A stretch of 64,000 nt of DNA from Streptococcus ovis DSM 16829 (GCF_000380125.1 NZ_KB904579.1:126316-190315), one strand, 5' to 3'. Shown: positions 46,084-55,224, counted from the first letter of the stretch. Notes: generated by a model not told the origin, from the sequence alone. Program-made: numbers and translations.

Positions 46084-47037
46084 TTGATGAAAAAAATTAT
46101 TTCATTTCTTACTTTAGTGTTAGCAGTGTTCTTCTTAGGTGCCTGCACCTCTTCTACTTCCAAATCAGCTAATACCGCTGAAAGTTCTGCTCTCTCTAGC
46201 AAGCCAAAGATTGAAGGGATTGCTTATTACGGAGATATTCCTAAAAATCCTAAAAAGGTTGTCAACTTTGCTTACTCATACACAGGCTACCTCTTAGAAT
46301 TAGGGATTGATGTCTCTAGCTACACCTATGACCTCGAAAAAGACAGCCCTGCCTTTGGGGACAAATTAAAAAAAGCGAAGCAATTGACAGCTGACGATAC
46401 AGAAGCCATCGCAGCGGAAGAGCCAGATTTGATTATCATCTTCTCAGGAAATGAAAACTTGGATACGCTGAAAGAAATTGCACCTGTCATCGAAATCACC
46501 TATGGAAAGAGCGACTATCTCCAAATGATGACGGATTTGGGGAAAATCTTTGGCAAGGAAAAGGAAGCACAAGCTTGGTTAGATCAATGGGAAACAAAAG
46601 TGGCAGATGCTCGAAAAGAACTCAAAGATGTCCTAGCCCAAGATACCACCTTCACAGTAATGGACTTTTTCGATAAAAATATCTATCTTTATGGAAATAA
46701 CTTTGGTCGTGGGGGAGAACTCGTCTATGATGCTCTAGGTTATAAGGCCCCTGCCAAGGTTGAAGCAGATGTCTTCAAAGACGGGTGGTTTGGTGTTTCA
46801 CAAGAAGCATTACCAGAATATATCGGTGACTACGCCATTGTCAATGTCAACGCCAAAACAAAAGAAGCTGCTGCTTCTCTCAGAGAAAGTGATATCTGGA
46901 AAAACTTGCCAGCCGTGCAAACTGGACACACCCTTGAAGTAGATTACAACCTCTTCTACTTCTCAGACCCAATGTCACTAGATATGCAACTAGAAGCCTT
47001 TGTCAACGCTGTGAAAGAGGCAAATCCATCTAAATAG
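46084..47037 (+). CDS. fhuD: Siderophore-binding lipoprotein
   Basis: The 317-residue lipoprotein has signal peptide and lipobox FLGAC with cysteine 20, a serine-rich linker, and a class III substrate-binding fold (KKVVNFAYSYTGYLLELGID, EEPDLIIIFSGNENLDTLKE, VMDFFDKNIYLYGNNFGRGG). It presumably captures a ferric hydroxamate; the exact siderophore is unknown, as streptococci do not usually make one. Ribosome site AAGGAG is 8 bp upstream. Confidence 0.91.
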   Translation: MMKKIISFLTLVLAVFFLGACTSSTSKSANTAESSALSSKPKIEGIAYYGDIPKNPKKVVNFAYSYTGYLLELGIDVSSYTYDLEKDSPAFGDKLKKAKQLTADDTEAIAAEEPDLIIIFSGNENLDTLKEIAPVIEITYGKSDYLQMMTDLGKIFGKEKEAQAWLDQWETKVADARKELKDVLAQDTTFTVMDFFDKNIYLYGNNFGRGGELVYDALGYKAPAKVEADVFKDGWFGVSQEALPEYIGDYAIVNVNAKTKEAAASLRESDIWKNLPAVQTGHTLEVDYNLFYFSDPMSLDMQLEAFVNAVKEANPSK

Positions 47038-47050
47038 AAAGTTTCATTCT

Positions 47051-48073
47051 ATGAAAACAGAAGAACAATTTCTTCATCACCATAAGCCAAATTCATTTTG
47101 GCTTGTTTTTTTCCTTATTTTAAGCTTATTCACTCTTGGCGTCTACGTAGGATTGCGTTTCGGTGCCATTTCTTATAGCCATCAGCAACTACTGGAGGTA
47201 CTCCATCATCCGATGACAAACAGTCCCATTCAGGATGTGGTGATTGACTTACGCTTACCACGCACCATTGCAGCGATTTTAGTCGGAGCAGCCATGGCAG
47301 AGGCAGGAGCTATCATGCAAGGTGTGACTCGCAACGCTATTGCTGATCCTGGTTTATTAGGCATTAACGCAGGCGCTGGTCTTGCCCTTATCATCAGTTA
47401 TGCTCTGTTTGGTGGGCTGCACTATACCCAGATATTACTTGTTTGCCTGTTAGGCTCATGCCTTGCTGCCCTCCTTGTCTTTGGATTATCGTACCAGCCC
47501 AACAAGGGATACAGCCAACTGAGGCTCATCCTTGCTGGAGCTATGGTAGCGACTCTCTTCTCTGCAATTGGACAAGCTATCACCATCTATTTCAACCTAT
47601 CAACGTCAGTCATTGGCTGGCAGGCTGGAGGGCTTATTCAGATCAATTGGAAAATGTTGGCCATCATTACCCCTGTCATTCTAACTGGGCTAATCGGAGC
47701 GCAGCTCTTGTCACACCAATTAACCATCCACAGTCTCAATGAAACTGTCTCCAAAAGCCTAGGGCAACGTACAGTCATCATTTTCTTTAGTTTGCTAGGA
47801 ATCGTTCTCCTGCTCTCTGCAGGCGCAGTAGCGCTTGTTGGCTCCCTATCTTTTATCGGTCTTATCATTCCACACGTGATTCGAATGGTTACGGGCAAAA
47901 ATTATCGCCAACTTCTTCCCTTAACCGCTCTTGCGGGGGCAACCTTTCTTCTTTGGGTTGACATTGTGTCCCGCACGATTCATCCACCGGCTGAAACCCC
48001 AATCAGTGCTGTCATCAGTATTGTTGGCTTACCTTGCTTCCTCTGGCTCATCCAGAAAGGAGAACGTTTATGA
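47051..48073 (+). CDS. fhuB: Siderophore ABC transporter permease FhuB-like
   Basis: The 340-residue permease of the BtuC/FecCD family has about nine to ten spans and the motifs LRLPRTIAAILVGAAMAEAG, IMQGVTRNAIADPGLLGINA and GSLSFIGLIIPHVIRMVTG. It pairs with FhuG to form the channel and overlaps fhuG by 4 bp (ATGA). Confidence 0.93.
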   Translation: MKTEEQFLHHHKPNSFWLVFFLILSLFTLGVYVGLRFGAISYSHQQLLEVLHHPMTNSPIQDVVIDLRLPRTIAAILVGAAMAEAGAIMQGVTRNAIADPGLLGINAGAGLALIISYALFGGLHYTQILLVCLLGSCLAALLVFGLSYQPNKGYSQLRLILAGAMVATLFSAIGQAITIYFNLSTSVIGWQAGGLIQINWKMLAIITPVILTGLIGAQLLSHQLTIHSLNETVSKSLGQRTVIIFFSLLGIVLLLSAGAVALVGSLSFIGLIIPHVIRMVTGKNYRQLLPLTALAGATFLLWVDIVSRTIHPPAETPISAVISIVGLPCFLWLIQKGERL

Positions 48074-49080
48074 GAACAAGAAAAAACCTACTGCCAATTT
48101 TTGCCAGCTTGACAGTCATTCTCTTCATCCTTTTCGTTCTTTCCCTCTCTGTCGGCTATGCCAATGCCTCACTGACAGACCTGGTGGAAATTCTTACCGG
48201 CAGTGCCAACCAGTCTAGTATTCTCATTATCACGAAAATCCGTCTTCCTCGTATTCTTGCCTGTATGATAGGTGGCGCTTCCTTATCGCTAGCTGGTCTA
48301 CTCCTTCAAACACTCACACGGAATCCTCTAGCAGATTCTGGTATTTTAGGGATCAATACAGGAGCAGGATTTGTCGTCGCTCTCATGGTTGGACTATCTC
48401 AGAGTCTCTCTCCTTGGTTGCTCTCTCTCATGCCACTATTTGCCATGATTGGGGGAACGGTGACCATTCTCATTGTCTACGTGATGGCTCGTACAAAATA
48501 TCACGGCCTTCAGCCCACGCGCCTCATTGTCACAGGAGTTGGTGTGTCAAGTATGTTATCTGGAATCATGATTAGTATCATCAGTAAGCTAGATGATTTC
48601 AAAATGGAGTACATTGTCCAATGGCTAAGTGGAAAGATCAATGGCGGTCATTGGGATACACTTCTTGTCTACACACCACTATTAATGCTTGTTTGGGGTC
48701 TAGCCTATAGTCGTAGCCGTTCCCTCAATATCATGAATCTCAATGACCAAACAGCTATGGCATTGGGACTTCAATTACAAAGAGAACGCTTGACAACGCT
48801 AATGTTAGCCACTGCTCTTGGTGCTTTAAGTGTTGTTCTAGTCGGAAATATCACTTTTGTCGGACTTATTGCCGGACACATTTCACGAAAATGGGTCGGA
48901 AACGATCACCGCCTCAGTATCCCTGTCACTATGTTTATCGGAGCCATTATTCTCCTCATCGCGGATACGATTGGCCGTGTCTTACTCGTCGGTACAGGAA
49001 TCCCTACAGGTATCATCGTCTCTATCATTGGTGCCCCGTACTTCCTTTACCTTATGTTCACAACACAAAAAACGAGTTAG
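48070..49080 (+). CDS. fhuG: Siderophore ABC transporter permease FhuG-like
   Basis: The 336-residue FecCD-family permease has IRLPRILACMIGGASLSLAG, LLLQTLTRNPLADSGILGIN and GNITFVGLIAGHISRKWVG. The start at 48070 has AGGAG 7 bp upstream and overlaps the fhuB stop; a longer frame from 48034 lies inside fhuB and lacks support. Its stop codon lies within the left hairpin flanking repeat copy B. Confidence 0.93.
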   Translation: MRTRKNLLPIFASLTVILFILFVLSLSVGYANASLTDLVEILTGSANQSSILIITKIRLPRILACMIGGASLSLAGLLLQTLTRNPLADSGILGINTGAGFVVALMVGLSQSLSPWLLSLMPLFAMIGGTVTILIVYVMARTKYHGLQPTRLIVTGVGVSSMLSGIMISIISKLDDFKMEYIVQWLSGKINGGHWDTLLVYTPLLMLVWGLAYSRSRSLNIMNLNDQTAMALGLQLQRERLTTLMLATALGALSVVLVGNITFVGLIAGHISRKWVGNDHRLSIPVTMFIGAIILLIADTIGRVLLVGTGIPTGIIVSIIGAPYFLYLMFTTQKTS

Positions 49081-49088
49081 AGTCGTTT
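49070..49088 (+). terminator. Terminator-like hairpin at the fhuG stop (left copy)
   Basis: AAACGA pairs with TCGTTT; the whole segment nearly repeats the hairpin at 49585-49605 on the far side of the repeat element (one base breaks the inner stem). It overlaps the stop codon of fhuG. Confidence 0.6.
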
Positions 49089-49583
49089 CAGAGTGTAGAC
49101 AAAGTCTTTTTTAGACTTTCCTTAAGTGATAACGGACGGTAGCGACTTCCGATGGGTAGATGAGCCAAGCTATCGCTTGCTCTATTTCCAACCTTAGATA
49201 GTCTCCCAGACTATCTAAGCAAACCTAAGTTTTGAGCCATTTTCGCTTTTGTATTTCTAGGCTCAAAGCTGAAATAGTCCACTGGACTATTTCACTCTCA
49301 AAACTTCCGGGTGAGGCTGGGACAAAACTCTGAACAATAAAACAAAAAACGAACAAAGGTTATCTCTTATATATTTAAAGAGTCTCTTTGTTCGTTTTTA
49401 TGTACATTTTATTAGAAAAGTAGATTTATTGGTATAGATTTTCTATACTAAAAATCTTTTTGACCCGGCCACACTTTTATCACGACGGAAAGTCTGAATT
49501 ATATTTTCAAGCACCCCTAATTTTTCATAGTCAGCCATTTTTTCAGGCTGATTTTATTTGGAAAGTATAGTTTGTCTTCAACC
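49089..49583. repeat. Structured interspersed repeat, copy B (with nested insert)
   Basis: This copy of about 495 bp has the same ends as 23127-23375. Its arms pair better than in copy A: AGACTTTCC (49113-49121) with GGAAAGTCT (49487-49495), and GTGATAA (49126) with TTATCAC (49477). Internal loops are longer. One holds hairpins on TAGATAGTC and AAATAGTCCA themes. Another holds a nested unit from GAGGCTGGGACAAAA (about 49313) to GACCCGGCCAC (about 49472), with a hairpin on AAAACGAACAAAG. No gene is present. Confidence 0.8.
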
Positions 49584-49584
49584 T

Positions 49585-49605
49585 AAAACGAGTTAGACTC
49601 GTTTT
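49585..49605. terminator. Terminator hairpin (right copy)
   Basis: A 9-bp perfect stem AAAACGAGT with ACTCGTTTT surrounds a TAG loop, followed by T on the plus strand. It ends at the stop of the convergent P-loop kinase gene. Confidence 0.78.
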
Positions 49606-49609
49606 TATG

Positions 49610-50215
49610 TTATGAAATGGTATTTTCCTGAGCGAACCACTCATCACACCAATCTTTAACCCTCTGGGCAACCTCTTCTGGGCTAAGGTCATCCACTACG
49701 AGAATATCCACATTGTTACGCTGTGAAAACAATTGACGTTTCAATGGTAAAAAATGTGTCACATAATGGTCAAAAAAATTTCGGGAACGGCTCCTGTCTG
49801 CTTCCTTATGTCGGTGCAATGTTTCTTCCGAAGCTTCTAGAAAAAGAATCCTCTGTGGCATACAGGCTTCTAGCGCCTGTAATTCTTCCTCCAATGCATC
49901 TGCCACTGGCCATTCCTTACCAATTGTTTGTGGATAATGCAAAGTGTAAAATAGGATTTCCTCTGCCCCAAAATCCATCACGCAATGCGACGCCTGCTGA
50001 TATCTCTTCCAACGGGCGATTTCATGAGCAATCCACAACCGCTGGATTTTAATATAGTCTTCAAAGTTGTTTTTGTCCCATTTCTGCCGATGAATCTCAG
50101 CAATGACGTCCTGATTATCTTCATAACTGATAGTCAAATAAGGAGCCACTTTCTCCAAATAACGCAGAGCCGTTGTTTTGCCAACAGCCATACTTCCTTG
50201 CAACGATAGTAGCAT
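49610..50215 (-). CDS. P-loop nucleotide kinase-like protein
   Basis: The 201-residue protein begins directly with a Walker A loop (LLSLQGSMAVGKTTALRYL) and ends with a lid-like charged region (RHKEADRSRSRNFF). It resembles AAA_33 or deoxynucleoside-kinase-type enzymes, but the substrate is unknown. The start at 50215 (MLLSLQG) is preferred to 50233 because the P-loop strand normally lies at the N-terminus; both starts lie close to or inside the end of the rsuA-family gene (50226). Confidence 0.75.
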   Translation of the reverse strand: MLLSLQGSMAVGKTTALRYLEKVAPYLTISYEDNQDVIAEIHRQKWDKNNFEDYIKIQRLWIAHEIARWKRYQQASHCVMDFGAEEILFYTLHYPQTIGKEWPVADALEEELQALEACMPQRILFLEASEETLHRHKEADRSRSRNFFDHYVTHFLPLKRQLFSQRNNVDILVVDDLSPEEVAQRVKDWCDEWFAQENTIS

Positions 50216-50225
50216 GTCCCCCTCC

Positions 50226-50945
50226 TCATCCAAGATAGGTTTTTAGTATCATCTGTTCTTCTGACGTTAATTCCCGATAGTGTCCTGCTGGCAAATCAGC
50301 TTCCAGATGAAAATTGCCAAAAGAAATCCGTTTCAAATAGGTAACTTTCACACCATAAGCTAGAAACATTTTCTTCACTTGGTAAAATTTTCCTTCTGAA
50401 ATCGTCACGCGTGCGCAGCTTTTTTTAGTATCCGAGGAAAGAATCGATAACTGCGCTGGCTTACAGCTTGTACCATCTAAAAACCTCACTCCTTCTTGAA
50501 AAAATGGAACCGCGTCAACTCCGAGGAAATCATTTACTTCCACATAGTATGTCTTCGTCACATGGTACTTTGGATGCAGCATCCGAAAGCCAAGCGGACC
50601 ATTATCTGTGAGTAATACAAGCCCCTCTGTATCCCAATCCAGTCGCCCAATCGGATAAAGTCCCTCTGACCGATCTTCTGGACGAATACAATCCAGAACC
50701 GTCTGATGTTCCTTATCCGTTACTGCAGTGACTGCACCTGCTGGCTTATCCAGCACATAATAACGATGAGGAAGTGACTGAACAGCTTGACCTGTCACTG
50801 TAATCTTCTGCAATCCACTATCCACAATCGCAGCAGGATTGCTCACAACTTCTCCGTCTATCCGTACTTGCTTGCTTTTTAACAACCGTTTAATCTGATT
50901 ACGAGAACCCTGTCCTGTTTCTCCTAAAAATTGATCCAATCGCAT
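50226..50945 (-). CDS. RsuA/RluB-family 16S/23S pseudouridine synthase
   Basis: The 239-residue enzyme has an N-terminal S4 RNA-binding domain (RLDQFLGETGQGSRNQIKRL) and the catalytic aspartate in PIGRLDWDTEGLVLLTDNG. It isomerises uridine to pseudouridine, probably at position 516 of 16S rRNA (RsuA-like) judging by its short length. The exact target is inferred. Confidence 0.9.
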   Translation of the reverse strand: MRLDQFLGETGQGSRNQIKRLLKSKQVRIDGEVVSNPAAIVDSGLQKITVTGQAVQSLPHRYYVLDKPAGAVTAVTDKEHQTVLDCIRPEDRSEGLYPIGRLDWDTEGLVLLTDNGPLGFRMLHPKYHVTKTYYVEVNDFLGVDAVPFFQEGVRFLDGTSCKPAQLSILSSDTKKSCARVTISEGKFYQVKKMFLAYGVKVTYLKRISFGNFHLEADLPAGHYRELTSEEQMILKTYLG

Positions 50946-50962
50946 AGCTCTAGTATATCAAA

Positions 50963-50986
50963 AAAACAGTTCAAATGAACTGTTTT
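50963..50986 (-). terminator. Terminator after nagB
   Basis: AAAACAGTTCA and its complement form a perfect 11-bp stem with a 2-nt centre and A/T runs, 10 bp downstream of the nagB stop. Confidence 0.88.
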
Positions 50987-50995
50987 GGGAGGTTA

Positions 50996-51700
50996 TTAAC
51001 TCAAAAGACTAGCAGCTGCTTCATCTACAATCACCACAACATTTGGATGATTTTGTAAGACACTGGCTGGCAGACTCTCTGTAACAGGACCTTCAATCAT
51101 ACCTTTCACAGCCTCTGCTTTTGCTTCACCATAGGCCATCAAGATAATCGTTTTAGCAGACATGATATTGGCAATCCCCATCGAGAAAGCTTGACGAGGA
51201 ACTTGGCTTTCATCTTCGAAAAAGCGTGCATTGGCTGCAATCGTAGAAGGCTCCAAGTCTACAACACGTGTGACAGAATCAAAAGCTGTCCCAGGCTCAT
51301 TGAAACCAATATGCCCATTACGACCCAAGCCCAATACCTGCACATCTACAGGATATTCAGACAAGAGTTGATTATAGCGCGCTGCCTCAGCAGTAGGATC
51401 CTCTGCTAAGCCATTTGGCAGGTAACTTGCTTTCAATGGTTTTTCAGCAAATAAATGCTCCTTCATAAAATAGGCATAGGACTGCTCATTCTCAGCAGAA
51501 AGTCCAACATATTCATCCAAATTAACAGAAGTCAATTCTGACAAATCCAAATCACTGGCTACAATCTGTTTGTACAATTCCTCTGGAGTAGAACCTGTCG
51601 CCAAACCCAAAACCTTTGCTCCTGCAAGAACTTTCTCACGAAAGACTTCAAATGCAACTCTACCTCCGGCAATTGCGTCTGTTACTTTGATAATTTTCAT
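50996..51700 (-). CDS. nagB: Glucosamine-6-phosphate deaminase
   Basis: The 234-residue enzyme converts glucosamine-6-phosphate to fructose-6-phosphate and ammonia. It has [34 protein letters not shown] and [17 protein letters not shown]. It is the short, allosterically simple Gram-positive form. The start at 51700 has AGGAGAT 4 bp upstream. It acts downstream of the MurNAc recycling operon at 36013. Confidence 0.96.
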   Translation of the reverse strand: MKIIKVTDAIAGGRVAFEVFREKVLAGAKVLGLATGSTPEELYKQIVASDLDLSELTSVNLDEYVGLSAENEQSYAYFMKEHLFAEKPLKASYLPNGLAEDPTAEAARYNQLLSEYPVDVQVLGLGRNGHIGFNEPGTAFDSVTRVVDLEPSTIAANARFFEDESQVPRQAFSMGIANIMSAKTIILMAYGEAKAEAVKGMIEGPVTESLPASVLQNHPNVVVIVDEAAASLLS

Positions 51701-51722
51701 GGCATCTCCTTTTCTTATCATT

Positions 51723-51742
51723 GTGAGTCAATTATGACTCAC
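51723..51742. other. Leader hairpin of nagB
   Basis: GTGAGTCA and TGACTCAC form a perfect 8-bp stem around ATTA. On the plus strand it is followed by TTTTTCTTT, so it could end antisense transcription. On the nagB mRNA it sits just upstream of the ribosome site. Confidence 0.55.
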
Positions 51743-51751
51743 TTTTTCTTT

Positions 51752-51793
51752 AGTGGTCATAACCATTATATGGTATAGACCAATTTTTGTCAA
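51752..51793 (-). promoter_or_regulatory. nagB promoter with two NagR-like boxes
   Basis: On the minus strand TTGACA (51793-51788) and TATAAT (51770-51765) are 17 bp apart, a consensus promoter. Two palindromic boxes, AGTGGTCATAACCATT (51752-51767) and TATGGTATAGACCAAT (51769-51784), cover the -10 and spacer. They fit the TGGTNTAGACCA type site of GntR/NagR repressors, so induction by amino-sugar phosphates is expected. Confidence 0.82.
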
Positions 51794-51822
51794 GAATCTA
51801 GCGAAAAAAACTTCAAATATGA

Positions 51823-51828
51823 TATAAT
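51823..51828 (+). promoter_or_regulatory. Extended -10 promoter for the small ORF and queA
   Basis: TGATATAAT forms an extended -10 with TATAAT ending 6 nt before the ATG at 51835. The predicted transcription start falls on or next to that ATG. Confidence 0.65.
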
Positions 51829-51834
51829 AAAACC

Positions 51835-52008
51835 ATGTTACAACAATTATTGATTTTATTTTTTAGCGGAATCTTTCTCTGCATCATTGCTTATTTTATC
51901 TGCAAGCAACGGGCGCTACGCATCACACTTTTTGTCTCGGGTGGTCTTCTTATTGCCCTGCCCTTTGCCCTCTTACTTTACTTTTTAACCATTATTTTTA
52001 CAAGTTAA
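51835..52008 (+). CDS. Small hydrophobic membrane protein upstream of queA
   Basis: The 57-residue reading frame begins MLQQLLILFFSGIFLCIIAY and contains two hydrophobic helices separated by a basic turn (CKQRALR). It ends 9 bp before queA, consistent with co-transcription. No ribosome site precedes the ATG; the -10 is so close that the mRNA would be leaderless. Coding is supported by the continuous membrane-protein character, but I recognise no family. Confidence 0.6.
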   Translation: MLQQLLILFFSGIFLCIIAYFICKQRALRITLFVSGGLLIALPFALLLYFLTIIFTS

Positions 52009-52017
52009 GGAAACTCC

Positions 52018-53046
52018 ATGAATACCAACGATTTTGATTTTGAATTACCTGAAGAACTGATTGCCCAAACACCACTTGAAGTCCGTGACTCCTCACGCTT
52101 ACTCATTTTAAATCGTGAGAACCACAGTATGACAGACAGTCACTTCGATGCCATTTTAGACCAGTTGCAGCCTGGCGATGCCCTCGTGATGAATAATACT
52201 CGGGTACTGCCTGCCCGCCTTTACGGTGAAAAACCGGATACCCATGGCCATGTAGAACTCCTTCTTTTGAAAAATACAGAAGGTGACCAGTGGGAAGTAC
52301 TCGCTAAACCAGCCAAACGCTTGAAAGTTGGCACACAGGTCTCCTTTGGTGATGGACGCTTGATGGCCACTGTCATTGAGGAATTAGAACACGGCGGTCG
52401 CATTGTCGAATTTAGTTATGATGGCATTTTCCTTGAAGTCTTGGAAAGTCTCGGTGAAATGCCACTTCCACCATACATTCATGAAAAATTGGATGACCGT
52501 GAACGTTATCAGACCGTTTACGCAAAGGAAAATGGCTCCGCTGCTGCTCCAACGGCTGGGCTTCATTTCACACAAGAACTGCTCCAAGCCATCGAAGCAA
52601 AAGGGGTGAAATTGGTTTACTTGACACTGCATGTTGGACTTGGCACCTTCCGCCCTGTCTCTGTGGACAATGTCGAAGAGCATGAGATGCATTCTGAGTA
52701 CTATCAACTCAGCCAAGAAGCAGCGGACACCCTCAACCAAGTTAAGGAAAATGGCGGTCGCATCGTAGCTGTGGGCACGACATCTATCCGCACCCTTGAA
52801 ACCATTGGGAACAAATTTGACGGTCATTTACAAGCTGATTCTGGCTGGACCAATATCTTTATCAAGCCAGGCTATACATTTAAGGTTGTCGATGCATTTT
52901 CAACCAATTTCCATTTGCCAAAATCAACCCTCGTCATGTTGGTATCCGCCTTTGCAGGACGTGAATTTATCCTAGAAGCCTACCGCCATGCCGTAGAGGA
53001 ACGCTACCGCTTCTTCAGCTTTGGAGATGCCATGTTTATTTTCTAA
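52018..53046 (+). CDS. queA: tRNA preQ1(34) S-adenosylmethionine ribosyltransferase-isomerase
   Basis: The 342-residue enzyme makes epoxyqueuosine in tRNA anticodons. Diagnostic segments are [20 protein letters not shown] at the start, [27 protein letters not shown] and the C-terminal [19 protein letters not shown]. The ribosome site AAGGAAAC precedes ATG. It overlaps nothing; argR follows 10 bp later. Confidence 0.96.
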   Translation: MNTNDFDFELPEELIAQTPLEVRDSSRLLILNRENHSMTDSHFDAILDQLQPGDALVMNNTRVLPARLYGEKPDTHGHVELLLLKNTEGDQWEVLAKPAKRLKVGTQVSFGDGRLMATVIEELEHGGRIVEFSYDGIFLEVLESLGEMPLPPYIHEKLDDRERYQTVYAKENGSAAAPTAGLHFTQELLQAIEAKGVKLVYLTLHVGLGTFRPVSVDNVEEHEMHSEYYQLSQEAADTLNQVKENGGRIVAVGTTSIRTLETIGNKFDGHLQADSGWTNIFIKPGYTFKVVDAFSTNFHLPKSTLVMLVSAFAGREFILEAYRHAVEERYRFFSFGDAMFIF

Positions 53047-53056
53047 TAGGTACACT

Positions 53057-53530
53057 ATGAACAAAATTGAAAGCCGACATCAGCTCATTCGTTCACTCGT
53101 CATGGAAAATAAAATCCATACCCAGCAGGAACTGCAAGAACTGCTCGAGCGAAATGGCGTTTCTGTCACCCAATCAACCCTGTCTCGTGACATCAAACTC
53201 CTCAACCTCGTCAAAATCACAGAGGCGGGCTCAACCTACTATGTCATCAACAGCATTGCGCCCTCTCGTTGGGAAAAACGTCTCCGCTTCTATATGGAAG
53301 ACGCCCTTGTCATGCTCAAGCCTGTACAAAATCAAGTGGTCCTAAAAAGCTTGCCAGGTTTGGCGCAATCATTTGGCTCTATTCTAGATGCAATGGAGAT
53401 TCCAGATGTCGTCGCAACTGTCTGTGGAGATGATGTCTGCCTCATCATTTGTGAAGATAGCGAAGCAGCCCAAAAATGTTTCGAAACCCTGAAAAAATAC
53501 ACACCTCCATTTTTCTTTAGTAAACGCTAA
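53057..53530 (+). CDS. argR: ArgR-family arginine regulator
   Basis: The 157-residue protein has an N-terminal winged helix ([20 protein letters not shown] and [19 protein letters not shown]) and a C-terminal oligomerisation domain with the arginine-binding segment [20 protein letters not shown]. It controls arginine metabolism genes. The start at 53057 gives the normal length; an earlier in-frame ATG at 53021 lies within queA. Streptococci carry several paralogues, so the precise targets are uncertain. Confidence 0.92.
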   Translation: MNKIESRHQLIRSLVMENKIHTQQELQELLERNGVSVTQSTLSRDIKLLNLVKITEAGSTYYVINSIAPSRWEKRLRFYMEDALVMLKPVQNQVVLKSLPGLAQSFGSILDAMEIPDVVATVCGDDVCLIICEDSEAAQKCFETLKKYTPPFFFSKR

Positions 53531-53535
53531 TACAC

Positions 53536-53578
53536 AAAGAGCTAAGCAACTTGATAGAAATCAGTTGCTTAGCTCTTT
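53536..53578. terminator. Bidirectional terminator between argR and the bce operon
   Basis: A 16-bp perfect stem AAAGAGCTAAGCAACT with its complement and an 11-nt loop. It contains the stop codon of the convergent histidine kinase gene. Confidence 0.92.
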
Positions 53579-54519
53579 TCTGTCGTCAAAAATGTCACGC
53601 GTGTCCCGATATCAATCTGACTGTCCACCTGAATAGCGATACCCAATCGATCCAACACTTGCTTGGTCATATAAAGACCTAGCCCAGTCGCTTTTTGATG
53701 TTCATGCCCATTAAAGCCTGTAAAACCTTCTTCAAAAAGACGAGGGAGATCCTCTTCTAAAATTCCCAGGCCCTGATCCTGGATTATAAGGCAACCTGCA
53801 TCCATTTGCACCACAATCTGTCCGCCAGTCCGAGAATATTTTACGGCATTGTCCAACACCTGAGATATTGCAAAACGAAGCCATTTTTTATCTGACTTGA
53901 GTATCCAATCACCATCAATGGTCACGGAGAGTTCCTTGACCATACACGGTACTCGGTATTTTTTGACCAAATCCACGACAAGGGGCCGGACAGACACCTC
54001 CTCAAAACGAAAATCATCCTTATGCTGGCTGAATTTCATATAATTCAAGAGATTGTCAACATAATTTTCCAATCGGATGAGCTGTTGTTTGACCTCATTT
54101 TTCTCCAGATGATTTGTTTGACTCATCAGTGACAGGGCAGAAATCGGCACCTTCATTTGATGAGACCACATTTTTACCATGGTTTGCAGGGAATCTGCTC
54201 GTGATTTTTCTGTCAATCCCAACTCTTTTTCAGCACTCATCAGTCGCGTCAGCAAATCTTGGTAAGCCCTATCCGTTGGCGAATGAAAATCTGTCAATTC
54301 TTGCAAGTAAAGCGTATCGTCCAGCTGCTGCATTTTTTTCCGAAACCGCAAAAATAAGAAACAGGTCATCACGATTAGAAAAGTCAGATTAAACAGCAAA
54401 CTCGTCCTAAAATACGAAAGCGGTAAGCGATAAAGATAAAAAGTCAAAAAATAAAGCAGTGACATGATCCCATAAATCACATACCAGACACCATGTTCCT
54501 GAAAGAATTTTCGTATCAT
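53569..54519 (-). CDS. bceS: BceS-type intramembrane-sensing histidine kinase
   Basis: The 316-residue kinase has two membrane helices within the first 60 residues with almost no external loop, typical of kinases that sense through a Bce transporter. The phosphorylated histidine lies in MVKMWSHQMKVPISALSLM. ATP-binding elements are QVLDNAVKYSRTGG, IQDQGLGILEEDLP and GLGLYMTKQVLDRL. It overlaps the regulator gene by 4 bp. Confidence 0.9.
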   Translation of the reverse strand: MIRKFFQEHGVWYVIYGIMSLLYFLTFYLYRLPLSYFRTSLLFNLTFLIVMTCFLFLRFRKKMQQLDDTLYLQELTDFHSPTDRAYQDLLTRLMSAEKELGLTEKSRADSLQTMVKMWSHQMKVPISALSLMSQTNHLEKNEVKQQLIRLENYVDNLLNYMKFSQHKDDFRFEEVSVRPLVVDLVKKYRVPCMVKELSVTIDGDWILKSDKKWLRFAISQVLDNAVKYSRTGGQIVVQMDAGCLIIQDQGLGILEEDLPRLFEEGFTGFNGHEHQKATGLGLYMTKQVLDRLGIAIQVDSQIDIGTRVTFLTTEKS

Positions 54520-55181
54520 TTGAGTAAATACCCTATCCCTCTCACCGTATGAATGCGATCAAAGCCTATAGGCACAATTTTCTTCCTCAGACGGGTCATG
54601 TTCACACTAAGCGTATTTTGGTCAATGAAATTCTCATCTTCCCAAAGTTTTTCTAAGAGCTCTTCCTTTGATACTACTTGGTCTAGGTGAACAAATAAAA
54701 TCGTGAGAATCTTATTTTCTGTCGGCGAAAGCGCCACTTGGTCATGCCCATTTGACAGGATTCCTTCACGAGTGAGGCGAAATTCATCTAGCTGAAAATC
54801 ATCTGTCATAAACTGATGACTGCGACGTAGAAAAGCAGCAATCTTAGCATCTAAAATCGTCAGCGAAAAGGGCTTTGAAATAAAATCATCTCCCCCCATG
54901 TGCAAGGCCATGACCGTATCCATCTCATCATCGCTAGAGGAAATGAAAAGAATAGGAACTGTCGAGCTCTTCCGAATCTCTGTCGTCCAGTAAAAACCAT
55001 TAAAATAAGGCAGGGTAATGTCCATTAAAATCAGGTCTGGTTTGAGGCTAGCAACTTCATTTTTAATGTCTCGAAAATTGCTGACGCTGTGCACCGCATA
55101 CTGCTTGCGCAAATGGTTGGTCAGTAAGTCCACAATTGTCTGGTCATCCTCGATAATATAGATTTTTTCTTGTTTCATCAT
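54516..55181 (-). CDS. bceR: BceR-type response regulator
   Basis: The 221-residue OmpR-family regulator has a receiver domain with phosphorylated aspartate in LILMDITLPYFNGFYW and a C-terminal winged helix (NKILTILFVHLDQVVSKEEL, NMTRLRKKIVPIG). It is likely to bind the TTACA-N4-TGTAA box at 59599-59612 and activate the operon it belongs to. Confidence 0.9.
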   Translation of the reverse strand: MMKQEKIYIIEDDQTIVDLLTNHLRKQYAVHSVSNFRDIKNEVASLKPDLILMDITLPYFNGFYWTTEIRKSSTVPILFISSSDDEMDTVMALHMGGDDFISKPFSLTILDAKIAAFLRRSHQFMTDDFQLDEFRLTREGILSNGHDQVALSPTENKILTILFVHLDQVVSKEELLEKLWEDENFIDQNTLSVNMTRLRKKIVPIGFDRIHTVRGIGYLLK

Positions 55182-55224
55182 AGTTTCATTTTACCAAAAA
55201 AGTGGCGAAAAATCGCCACTCATC

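Noticed and set aside
49300-49480. An insertion sequence in the longer repeat copy
   Set aside because: No transposase frame is present; the extra sequence consists of hairpins and a short nested repeat.
51835-52017. A preQ1 riboswitch before queA
   Set aside because: The interval is filled by a small reading frame and the compact preQ1 fold was not recognisable; queA is also not normally a preQ1-responsive gene in streptococci.
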